Shown here one piece after another: positions 54,284 to 64,000 of a DNA stretch of 64,000 bases. The notes under the pieces are model-generated. The model had not been told where the DNA came from. It saw only the letters and a program-made list of their open reading frames with translations, and did no database searches. The position numbers and the translations under genes are program-made. The DNA is from Cryptomeria japonica. Taxonomy: Eukaryota; Streptophyta; Pinopsida; Cupressales; Cupressaceae. The stretch is from contig NC_081411.1 in the NCBI RefSeq assembly GCF_030272615.1, positions 216,950,154 through 217,014,153 on the forward strand. The letters are read 5' to 3'. Every line of letters begins with the position of its first letter. The first letter of the stretch is position 1.

Positions 54284-56878
54284 TGTTGATCATAATGTAC
54301 CACTGAGAGGGGGGTGAGTCAGTGGTTCCCAAACTTCTTTTGCCTTTTGATCCTAAGAGTATCGTTTATCAAAGAAAACACAAGTAAACCTACCGGTGAG
54401 ATAATGCAAGACTTCACAATGCAATCACACAAAGGCACATCACATGACACCGATATGTATGAGGAAAACCCAAGATGGGAAAAGCATTGGTGAGAAGAGC
54501 TACTAGAGACTACTACTCCAATCCAGCCTCACAATGAAACACTCGGTTACAATGTTTAGGGAACCAACCCAAGGAGTACCACTCCTGCTTTAGGGAACCA
54601 ACCCAAGGAGAACCAACCCCTGATTTTAGGGCACCAACCCCTGCACCGAGCTCCAACTCAATGACAACAATACATTATATCAAAATAATGCAATAGTTGA
54701 TTCCTGGTTACAAATGAGTTATGTAACCCAGCAAGTAATCTCTATCTACCGGTTTCTCTCGTACTCAGCTTTGTTGGTAGTGTTCTTTGTGTTCCACTCT
54801 ACCCCCTCTCTTCTGGTTCACACTCCACTACCTTACTAGTTCACTTTCATCTCCTCACACACTGCCTCCTCCTTGTTTGATCTCTGCTTACTCTCTTCTT
54901 ATCTTGTTGATGTTGCCTTACTAATTTAGGCTCAAAAAGTTGTCTATCTTTGCACTTGGTTACCGATGACTTCCTCGGTGCCAGATCAACCCTACTATAT
55001 CCTTCACCTTTCTTGATGTCCTTCAACTTGTTTGATGTCCTTCAACTCTCTCTTTGCATGCTTTATTCTTCTCAGTGTGCTTCTTACCAGTGCAAACCCT
55101 ACCAGTTTCTACCACTATTAAGCTTTGTAACAGTTTACCGATTACCTTGGCCTTCCAGGTTAAACCACTTTCAATCCTCTTACCAGTCACACATCCAAAT
55201 GCTTTGTTGTTTCTCTCTCAGTTAGATTTACTCTTTTCATTCAACTAGCATCACACCTTTTGGCACCATCAATCCATCTAGTCTTCTGCCTCCATTCTTA
55301 TAGCTAGGAGTTCCCACCAAAACACAGCTTCAAACTATTGGCATGCTAGGGTTTCTTCCACTGATCATGAGGACAATCAGATCTCATTCTGTACCAAGAT
55401 AAACAACCTACAAGAAACCAGGCATCACCAACCATATCTTCTTTCTTCCAAGGCATGTTTGTTAAACTTAGCAAACACGGACAATCTGTCGGCAAGGCAC
55501 TTGATTAATCACCATAAATGGTTCAGCAGATTGCATCACCAACCTCATTCTACACCTAGGCATTCTGCATTGATCGCCTCTGTTTTATCCTTCCTTGAGC
55601 CACACATCTCTGTAAGAGCTCCCATGATTTACAGGGTCTACATTTAATGTCGACCGACTCTGTAACAACCTTATCGGTGAATGCTCCATCTATTGATGCA
55701 TGCATGTCCACCACCTTGACTCCATGTGGCACCTTTGTCACCATCCAACTTATCTCACCAAGTCGGTCTGACTTGGTCACCGACAAATTACACACAACCG
55801 GTGTGTGCATCATACCACCAGTCCCTCTTTGCCTACTGATTCTCTAACCCTGTTGGTATATCTTTCCTTACGAGTTAACCTTCTTTCCTTCTCCTTCCTT
55901 GTGTTGGTGGATCTTGTCACCCCGGTCATCACACATACCGGTTCACATCTCTATGTTGTCGATGTACCATATTGACCAGTCATTGTCCTTGCAGATCAAC
56001 ATGATTATCTTCATCTGATGAGAGCCTTTCACTTGTGCTCTTTCCTACATACTAGTATCCCTAGTTACCGATGGACACTACATCTACCTTCATGTCAGAA
56101 AAATGCATGATAATAATCATGCAAGCAGTCTTCAACTGTCATTGTACCAACCTGCATCTTCATTCTGGTAGCACTCTCTGTCTGTAGCTAAACCTTTCCT
56201 TCTTCTTCATCTGACAGGTTCTCCTCTTAGATGGTTTGTCAAAGTGACAAACTAATCACTCCTTGTTTTTTCTGGTAGCTCACCTACTTACTCTATTGAT
56301 CAGGTGCACATCTCTTATCTCGCATGCTGAAGGCTCACACATATCATCTGGTCAGTTGAGGTGGATACACAGTGGCTCACAATTTTCCAATCACTGGTGG
56401 GTGAGGATCTATGTGATCTGTTGGCCAATGGTGTGACTTCCTTGTTATTGAGAAGATGCAACTGCCTTACAATCCTCAGGCAGCATTCTTCCTTTAGTCT
56501 TCTCTTCATCCAGGGACAACATCATTTACTGGTGGGAATCCTGCTAGATGACATCATACTAGCATATCGGTGGTACTGCTAACCCTTCATTAGTTCATAC
56601 TGCAACAAGCTTTACCCTTCACACACTTGTTAGTTCTTATCACTTAGCGGACTTCTCTATGATGCTTGTTCAATATTAGCATGCATAATCACTAACTGGT
56701 TCCTTCTTCCCAATACTGACATGTAAGCCTACTACTCCAACATGCTTACATGTTGGCTTCACTATCCACACTATCGATGGATAACACTACTAGCATGTCA
56801 ACTATTCTTCCCATACCAGATGTCCTAATATACTGGTAACATGCTATACCAATTGACATCAATGACAAAATAATGCCA
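54284..56878 (-). repeat. 5' LTR of the reversed Copia (about 2.6 kb)
   Basis: In minus sense it begins TGGCATTATTTTGTCATTGA near 56878 and ends GTACATTATGATCAACA at 54284. The CCCCCCTCTCAG tract lies at the end and GGGTTTTCC in R/U5. A 34-36-bp tandem repeat (TTTAGGG(A/C)ACCAACCC) sits at 54555-54650. The outer end abuts another Copia gag, so it inserted there. The 56878 boundary is good to a few bases; the second LTR is not seen. Confidence 0.7.
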
Positions 56879-57851
56879 AAAAGGTGTTGAGATCTTTGCC
56901 TCTTGCTTATAAACATAAGGTTGCTGCTATTGATGAGATCCGGAGTGTGACTACAGTAATAAGAGATATGCTGGTTGGAAATATTTCAGTATTTGAGTTG
57001 AGTGAGTTTGGAGAATCACATGGAAAGTTTGAGACTACATTTAGAGTGTCTGCATCTGTATCTGGTAAGCAGAAATATGGTCATGATTATTGTAGAACAT
57101 CTAGATATGAGAGAGAGAGAGAGAGAGGACAGATGAAAGAGCAAGAAAGAGAACTGGATGAACTTGAAGCACTGATTGCTCGAAGATTGCCTAAAGGTGT
57201 CAGTAAGTATAATGGAATGTTGCCTTTGAAATGTTTCTCTTGTAATAAGATGGGACATTTTGCTTCTAGATGCCTCGAGAGAATCGCTAAGTATGAAATA
57301 CATGATAAGTTTGACAAGCATGATAGGAATGATAGATATGAAAAGCATGAGAAGTATGATAAGCCTTACAAGTCTAACCAGAAGTATAGGAATCAGAAGG
57401 AGATGAAGTTGTATTCTTTGCCATTAAGGAAGATGGGCCTATACCTATCGATTCCACTAGTTGTTTTATTGAGGAGAAAGCTTTAGTTGCTAAAGTTGAA
57501 GAGAAAGATGAATGGGTAATTGACAATGGTTGTTTGATTCATATGACTGGTGATAAAAGCAAATTTATGAGCATGGAAAGATATGATGGTTGAATAGTTA
57601 GATTTGGAGTTGACAAAGCCTGTGTGATCCATGGGAGAGGTTTTATTTCTTTTGATGGTAAGCATAACACTGATGATGTCTTGTATGTTGAAGGTTTGAA
57701 TCATAATCTTTTGAGTGTTGGATAGATGGTTGATAAAGGTTATGATCTACGTTTCAAGGATGGAAAATGCAAGATCTTAAATGCCTCCGGTATAGAGATT
57801 GCATTTGGAACTAAGAAGGTAACATTTTTCATTTGAATGCTGATGAGAAAA
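56879..57851 (+). pseudogene. Copia gag-protease fragment (+), host of a nested chromovirus
   Basis: KVLRSLPLAYKHKVAAIDEI is the Copia gag core. CFSCNKMGHFASRC (57235-57276) is an intact zinc knuckle, followed by a His/Asp/Lys-rich tail. In another frame WVIDNGCLIHMTGDKSKF is the protease with Asn in place of the active-site Ser (DSG to DNG), then GLNHNLLSVG. The pre-integrase stretch breaks off at 57851 and resumes at 63947 (ICLIAQIDETWLWHRR). Upstream gag is lost at 56878. Confidence 0.8.
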
Positions 57852-58590
57852 TAAAGCAGTCACCGGCGAGGAGGGACTTGAAAGAGATCAGTCCAAACAG
57901 GTCAGCAAGAGTTAACACAACGGAAACACACAAATATGATGGAGGCAAATGCAGAACAGATTGTTTTATTGCATGAAAAGTCAATTACATCCAACCAGCA
58001 ACAACTGGGTTACAACATACTGGTACACAGGCCTGGTAGCATAGGTTTCATAGGGACCTCGAATTGAAAGATCTATCTTCTAAGCACTTATCTATCCGAT
58101 ACTCCTTTATCTTTGAATTTATTGATTAAAATGTAAAGCATGATTGCAAATATATATTGATCCAAAGGATCAGGTCAGCCCAAAAAGGATCAAAATCCTA
58201 ACGTGTAGAAATGAATGAGGTTGGCCTCTGAAAAATCACAAAGGATGAAACATCGAAGGTTGGCCACACGTCAAGAAACATCGAGATCAATGTCCAAGGC
58301 TCCGCAAGCATCAAAATGAGTTATGGTAGATCACCAGAATAGGTCTCAGGCAACCGGTAACCAGAAACTATCAAGAAAACCGGTAGCAACATCTTGCCAG
58401 AAAGTGATCCAAATGAGATGCGGTTAGAAATCAAGCAGAGTGATCAGGTCTCCAAGAACAATCCAACTCCACAAGAAGCTGGTGTGCCAAAACCAGGACA
58501 CGCAAAAAGGAAAATTGAAACTGCAAATAGGAAAGACAATGTTTTTGGTTGATGCAAGATTGCTTATGAACCGGGGATGCTCCCGCATTA
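57852..58590 (-). repeat. 3' LTR of the nested chromovirus
   Basis: Starts TAAAGCAGTCACCGG and ends CTCCCGCATTA; aligns with 63216-63946. The terminal dinucleotides have decayed by transitions. Confidence 0.88.
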
Positions 58591-58649
58591 GACATCCAGG
58601 GTTAATAGAAAGTGAGCCTCCCAATTTGTCGAGGTCAAAGGAAAACCAA

Positions 58650-58785
58650 GGCGGTCCACCTCTGCCTGAGAAATCCAAGATGAGTCTTCCACTGGTCTGT
58701 TCTTCCACTTCACAAGGTATTCTTTGTACTAACTGCTTCGGGTACTACGCCCGATCCTACTATCCAAAATCTCTTCAATCTGATC
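58650..58785 (-). pseudogene. Chromodomain of the nested chromovirus
   Basis: QIEEILDSRIGRSTRS, then EYLVKWKNRPVEDSSWISQA: the aromatic and acidic pattern of a chromodomain at the integrase C-terminus. It would bind histone marks and steer insertion. One in-frame TAG lies before the YKEYLV part. Confidence 0.8.
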
Positions 58786-59910
58786 CAGTTGCTTATAGGG
58801 AAATTATTTCTCCAAGTCTGCAATACGGTCCTCACTAAATCTTAGTTCATGGTACTCATGAAGATCTGCAATGTTGAATATAGGTGAAATATTTAGACTA
58901 TCTGGTAGCTCCACTTCATATGCATTTCTGGAACTGAACTTTCTCAAGATCTTACAGGATCCAAACTTCTTCATCTACAACTTATTATAATCTCTCTTTT
59001 CTCAAATAGACCATCACTTCATTGCCAACCTCAAATTCCTTATGTCTCCTCTTCTCATCTGCCTTCTTCTTGTATTTGATATTCATGTCTTCCTAATGTT
59101 GTTTAACCTAAATGTACAATGTTTCCATGTGATCTAAAAAATCTTTTTCTTCTGAACTCTTTCAATCTTCATTGCTAATGTCTCTTAATTCTTCTATTCC
59201 TTTAGGATGCACTCCGGTAACAATCTCAAAAGGTGTTTTTCCGGTACTTCTATTCACTGAATTGTTATAGGCAAATTCTGCTTGTGCAAGGATCAAATCC
59301 CAACTTCCGGTTTTATCTCCTACTAAACATCTCAACAAGTTTCCCAAACTCCAGTTAACTACTTCTGTCTGTCCATCAGTCTATGGGTGAAAAGTATAAC
59401 TCACTTCAAATCCATCTTCATCTTCTTCCAAAGTGTTCTCCAAAAATAGCCAACAAACTTAGTGTCTATGTCTGAAACTATGCTCTTCAGGAATCCATGC
59501 AATCTTACCACTTCCTTGAAAAATAGGTCTACTATATGAAATGCATCTGATGTCTTCTTATAAGGTATGAAATGAGCCATCTTTGAAAATCTATCCACTA
59601 CCACAAATATAGAATCATTCCCCCTTGGTGTCTTAGGTAAGCCAATTACAAAATCCATACTTATATCCTCCCAAGGTCTTACCGATACTATCAAAGGTTT
59701 ATACAATCCCGCATTCTAACTAATACCTTTTGCAACTTGACAAACTCTACAACTATGTACACATCTCTTAACATATTTATGAATCTGGGGCCAAAAGTAC
59801 TGCTCAGTTACCAATGCAACTTTTTTATCAATGCCAGAGTGTCCAGCTAAACCTCCACTATGCTTCTCTTTTATCAGGTTCTCTCCCATGGAACTTTTAG
59901 GTATGCACAA
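58786..59910 (-). pseudogene. Nested chromovirus integrase
   Basis: HSGGLAGHSGIDKK and CVHSCRVCQVAKG give the HHCC motif. [16 protein letters not shown] and [15 protein letters not shown] give the two Asp. WDLILAQAEFAYNNSVNRST lies further on. A frameshift at about 59400 and several stops interrupt it; the region with the third acidic residue is lost in it. Confidence 0.82.
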
Positions 59911-60558
59911 CTAAACTCCCTTAAATAACATCCCATCCTTAATGAAGTGATCCAACCATTTGCTCCTATCAACCATAACTGGTTCTCTACAAGCTTTCCA
60001 AGGTTCTACAAAATCTAGGTCTTCATCATACAAGGTCTTCAAATCTTCAAAACCTAATGTTGTCACTCTCATCTCTATCAACAAATTCGTTCTCCTACTC
60101 AATGCATCAACAAATTTGTTAGATTTTCCACTTCTATGTTTCAACACAAAGGTGTAAATTTGCAAGAGCTCTACCCATCTCATGTGTCTCTTATTCAGCT
60201 TACTCTGACTACACAAATATTACAAAGATTGATTATCTGTATACAACACAAACTCCTTAGGCAGCAAGTAATGTCTCCATTTCTTTAAGGCTTGAATTAT
60301 GGCATAAAATTCCTGATCATATACTAAATATCTCTTTCAGGCATCATTCAATTTCTCGCTAAAATATGGAATTTCTCTCCCTTCTTGACTAAAAACTACT
60401 CCTATTGTTGTTCCACTTGCATCAAAATCTACTTGAAATACCTTATTGAAATCCGGTAAAGCCAACACAGGTTTCTCAGTCACTTTCTGTTTCAACAACT
60501 TAAAACTTTTCTTTGCTTCGGTGGTCCACTTGAATTCCTTCCTATCTCCCCTCGTGGT
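59911..60558 (-). pseudogene. Nested chromovirus RNase H
   Basis: VFQVDFDASGTTIGVVFSQE, PYFSEKLNDA and LYTDNQSL give the RNase H D, E, D set. KHRSGKSNKFVDALSRR follows. Stops occur at several Gln-type positions. Confidence 0.82.
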
Positions 60559-61257
60559 CTAGGTCATAGGATTACAAACTAAATTGAAATTTCTGATAAA
60601 CTTCCGGTAAAAACTAGTCAATCCATGAAATGATATTACCTCTCCAATGCTTTCTGGTGTAGGCCACTCAATAATGGCTTTCACTTTCTCTGGATCCATC
60701 TTCAAACCATCCTTAGATATCACAAAGCCCAAATATACTAACCCATCCTTCATGAAAGTGCACTTCTTGATATTGATCAGTAACCTTTCTTCTCTCAACC
60801 TCTACAAAACTTGTCTTAACTGCAACAAATGTTCCTCTTTTGTTCTACTAAAAATTTGAATGTCATCCAAGTATACAATAACAAACTTACCCAAGAATTT
60901 CTTCAAAACCTCATTCATCAACCTCATGAAAGTACTCGGTGCATTAGTCAATCCAAAAGGCATCACTAACCATTCACATAATCCTTCATTGGTCTTAAAT
61001 GGAGTCTTCCATTCATCACCTTCTCTGATCCTGATCTGATGACATCTACTCTTCAAATCTATCTTTGTAAAGTACTTTTCTCCACTCAAACAGTCCATTA
61101 TGTCATCCATCCCAGGCAAGGGAAACTGGTATTTCACTGTTATCTTGTTTATTGCTCTGGAATCAGTACACATCATCCATTCTCCATTCTTCTTAGGTGC
61201 CAATACTACTATTATTGCACAGGGACTCAAACTTTCTCTGATCAAACCTTTCTTCAA
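60559..61257 (-). pseudogene. Nested chromovirus reverse transcriptase
   Basis: [50 protein letters not shown] and [12 protein letters not shown] (catalytic YLDD intact). After a TAG (60802) come KCTFMKDGLVYLGFVIS and the thumb. Confidence 0.9.
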
Positions 61258-61575
61258 TAGTTCCTACACTTGTCTATTCGGTTCTTTATTCTCTATCGGT
61301 GTTAACTAGTGAGCAACTTTGCTAGGCAAACTAGCTCTGGGAACTAAGTCCATGCAATGACTAATACTTCTAACAGGTGGCAATCCATCAGGTACTTATT
61401 ATGAAATGATGTCCTCATATTCTGTCAGCAAATCTCTTATCTCTGTCAAGTGTTCTCCTTCCAGTTTTGGTCTCTCAGTCCTCTTAGGAATTAAGGCAAA
61501 ACATACATTCTCATGTCTCAATCCATCTATGAAATTCCTTCCATCTACAAGACATATTCTGGTATTTGTACAGAC

Positions 61576-62085
61576 TTAATTCTTCAAAGCTTCCTCCAAA
61601 GGCAACAAGGTTTGCTTCATCTCATTGGCCATAATAGTGTATGTATTCTTCCTTCCATCATGTATTGCTTGTCTATCAAACTGCCAAGGTCTTCCCAACA
61701 AAATATGACAAATATCCATAGGTATAATATCACACAAAACTTCATCATGGTAATTCCCAATTTTTAATTTTACTAAGCATTGTTCACTTACTAACAACTT
61801 ATGTTCATCCTGAATCCATGCTATCTGGTAAGGCTTAGGGTGTTTCAATCTCTCCAATTCCAACTTATTCACCATCTCTTCTTAAACAAAATTATCTGAA
61901 CTACCACTATCAATAACAACTTTACAACACCTACCAGATACCTTACATCTATTCTTGACCAATTTCTTCCTCTGCAAGGGTTCTTTATCTTCTTTGGTAT
62001 GATACAATGCTCTCCTCATCATCAACAGTTCTCCATCTTCTAGTTTATTGTTTGATCTAGTGGGGTTCTCTTCCACCACTGTCAC
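61576..62085 (-). pseudogene. Nested chromovirus protease
   Basis: KVVIDSGSSDNFV holds the DSG active site (about 61890). After a TAA (61882) comes ICHILLGRPWQFDRQAI, the typical end of the domain. Confidence 0.85.
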
Positions 62086-62109
62086 TCTTTCGGTAGTCTC
62101 TAACTTCTT

Positions 62110-62974
62110 TTATTCAAATGCACAGTGTCCTTCTTCTCCACATTTGAAACAGGTTTGTCTGAATGTCCTTTTGTCTTGTCTTCCAAAGTTCTCATTTCGG
62201 TAACCATCTAGTTCTCTCCTCTGGTAGACTTCTTTGCTTATTTCCTTATCCTTGTTTTGATCTGTACTGGTTCCTCTTCCTCTGATGTATCCTCTTCCTC
62301 CTTGAAATCTTCCTCCAGTAAACCTTCCACCCCTACCTCTATGTCTCTGCTCATGCCTTTTATTCAATTTTTCTTTGGCCTTTATTGCATACTGGTAAGC
62401 CTCTTCAACACTCTCTAATTTGATCATATTGAGTTCATCTTGTATAGACATCCGCAATCCGTTTAAATATCTTGCAATTTGTTCAATTTCATCATCAACA
62501 TGTCTTGATCTGATGTTCAACTTGTAAAATGTTTCTGTGTACTCCTTCACACTAGATTCCTTCTGTCTCAGATTCTGCAACTTTCAGAACAGATCTTCTT
62601 GATAATTTGTTGGGACAAACTTTGATTTTAACTTAGCAATCATCTTATCCCATGTCTTAATTTTTTTCTTTACCTCTTCTTTTCCTATCAACTTGCAAGT
62701 GCTCCCACCAAAGAGATGCATGACCCTTCAACCGGGTACATGCATACTTCACCTTCCTCTCATCTATAGTGTTTTCAAAGTCAAAATATTTCTCTATCTC
62801 TGAGATCCAATCCAACAATTCATCTGAATCTAACTTCCCATCATATTTTGGTGGGGTAAAATGAGGTTTAGTGTTCACCCTACTCAAAACCCTTAAAAAC
62901 CTTTCCTCCTCCGGATCAACTATCGGTAGGTTTACTTGTTCTGTCAGGGCTTCTTCTCCTTCATCTTCGCTCAC
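62110..62974 (-). pseudogene. Nested chromovirus gag
   Basis: FTPPKYDGKLDSDELLDWIS and ARYLNGLRMSIQDEL are gag core motifs. The zinc knuckle CFKCGEEGHCAFE lacks its last Cys because a TAA stands there (62110). A frameshift lies between 62657 and 62580. Confidence 0.82.
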
Positions 62975-63201
62975 ATCCTCAACATGTCACCCTCTTCTCT
63001 GGGCTATCTCCACGGCTTCTAACAGGGCTGCTATTCCTCGCAACATCTCCATTATAGCAAGGTCTGCATTCCCACGTGCTCCACCATTCCTAGTTCCTCT
63101 TCACACTATTGATCCATGCTATTCGTCTGCAATTGCAGGTCGGATCCGTAATCTGCCACCCTACAACAAAATTCAAGACATGCAATCTGAAATGAAACTT
63201 C

Positions 63202-63213
63202 GCTTTGATACCA
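63202..63213 (-). promoter_or_regulatory. Primer-binding site of the nested chromovirus
   Basis: The complement reads TGGTATCAAAGC, one base off the usual TGGTATCAGAGC, 2 nt from the LTR. Confidence 0.85.
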
Positions 63214-63215
63214 CT

Positions 63216-63946
63216 TGAAGCAGTCACTGGCAAGGAGGGACCTCAAAGAGATTAGTCCAAACCAGTCAACAAGAGTTAACACAATGGAAACACACAAATA
63301 TGATGAAGGCAAATGTAGAACAAATTGTTTTATTGCATAATTACATCCAACTGGCAACAATTGGGTTATAACATACCAGCACACAGGCCTGGTAGCATAG
63401 GTCTCATAGGGACCTCGAATAGAAAGATCTATCTTCTAAGAACTTATCTATTTGATACTTCTTTATCTCTGAATTGATCAATTATAATGCAAAGCATGAT
63501 TACAAATATATATTGATCCAAAGGATCAGGTCGACCCAAAAAGGATCAAAATCCTAACGTGCAGAAATGAATGAGATCGACCTCCAGAAAATCCCAAAGG
63601 ATGAAATGTAGAAGGTCAAACACACATCAAGAAACATCAAGATCAACGTCCAAGGCTCTGCAAGCATCAGAATGAGTTCTGACAGATCACCAGAATAGGT
63701 CTCAGGCAACCGATAACTAGAAACTATCAAGAAAACCAGTAGCGATATCTTGCCAGAAAGTGATCCAAATGATATGTGGTTAGAAAGAAAATAGAGTGAT
63801 CAGGTCTCCAAGAAGAATCCAACTCCACAGGAAGCTGGTGTGCTAAAACTAGGACACACAGAAAGGAAAACTGAAACTGCAAATAGGAAAGACAATGTTT
63901 TTGGTTGATGCAAGATTGCTTATGAACCGAGGATGCTCCTACATCA
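63216..63946 (-). repeat. 5' LTR of the nested chromovirus
   Basis: Starts TGAAGCAGTCACTGG and ends GATGCTCCTACATCA; canonical TG..CA ends kept. Confidence 0.9.
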
Positions 63947-64000
63947 TAAAATTTGTTTGATTGCTCAGATTGATGAGACTTGGTTGTGGCATAGGAGAAT
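63947..64000 (+). pseudogene. Copia pre-integrase, continuation of 56879-57851
   Basis: After the GAAAA/TAAAA duplication the Copia frame resumes as ICLIAQIDETWLWHRR, the conserved pre-integrase motif, and runs off the window. Confidence 0.8.

Larger units (their letters stand above)
57852..63946 (-). mobile_element. Complete chromovirus (Ty3/Gypsy), nested in Copia
   Basis: LTRs of 739 bp (57852-58590) and 731 bp (63216-63946) flank a gag-pol with a C-terminal chromodomain, all on the minus strand. Flanking 5-mers are GAAAA (57847-57851) and TAAAA (63947-63951), one base apart. The left LTR has lost both canonical ends (TG to TA and CA to TA). LTRs differ at roughly one base in 10-12 over the first 300 bp, so it is old. 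Stops and frameshifts make it inactive. Confidence 0.92.

Noticed and set aside
54950-56582. Several 60-90-codon ORFs within the reversed Copia LTR
   Set aside because: They lie in a C/T-rich LTR on both strands with no conserved motif; chance frames.
1-64000. Host protein-coding gene
   Set aside because: Every frame with recognisable domains belongs to a retroelement; PMD here is inside the Tat element boundaries, so it is not scored as a host gene.

Overview
This window is nuclear DNA of a large-genome seed plant. No host gene is recognisable: almost everything that can be named is an LTR retrotransposon or a piece of one, nested in one another and separated by AT-rich decayed sequence. 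Very long leaders, long (0.7-2.6 kb) LTRs, deep nesting and little solo-LTR clean-up resemble a gymnosperm (conifer-type) genome. That is an inference; the sequence does not name the species.

Layout. 1-5423: 3' part of a Sirevirus-like element (+ strand): one 3.4-kb reading frame with five in-frame stops, a run of repeated polypurine tracts, and a 1.16-kb LTR. 5424-13965: AT-rich, mostly unassignable, with a 20-bp phased motif array (8641-8797), a SINE-like piece, a 96-bp tandem duplication and a reversed LTR fragment. 13971-32214: a complete 18.2-kb Ty3/Gypsy element of Tat type on the minus strand, with 5-bp target duplication GTATT, LTRs about 1.2% different, a tRNA-Lys-type primer site, a 7.6-kb gag-pol frame, and an oppositely oriented accessory gene (+ strand) with its own TATA box, a small exon, an intron and a plant-mobile-domain (PMD) exon. 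32220-40168: decayed sequence with an unrecognised ORF, a LINE-type RNase H relic, another 20-bp phased array and a reversed Copia LTR. 40169-47480: a complete Copia element (+), LTRs about 7% different where counted. 47481-51600: a decayed chromovirus (+) split by a 1.9-kb insertion with 10-bp target duplication. About 52500-56878: the gag end and 2.6-kb LTR of a reversed Copia element. 56879-64000: a Copia gag-protease fragment (+) interrupted by a complete 6.1-kb reversed chromovirus (57852-63946).

The most interesting part is the Tat element. Its two opposed transcription units look alike in design: gag-pol runs leftward from the right LTR, and the PMD gene runs rightward from an internal promoter next to the left LTR. 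Each carries, in sense orientation and soon after its start, arrays of a TAGCGC(A/G)T core. In the gag-pol leader the core recurs at exactly 21 bp with unrelated spacers; in the PMD intron it recurs at 18 or 21 bp. The PMD gene is followed by a copy of an LTR-end motif, again in the sense direction of that transcript. Most coding frames are broken by TAG/TGA stops without frameshifts, which fits C-to-T decay of methylated CAG and CGA codons; no coding element here looks able to move by itself.
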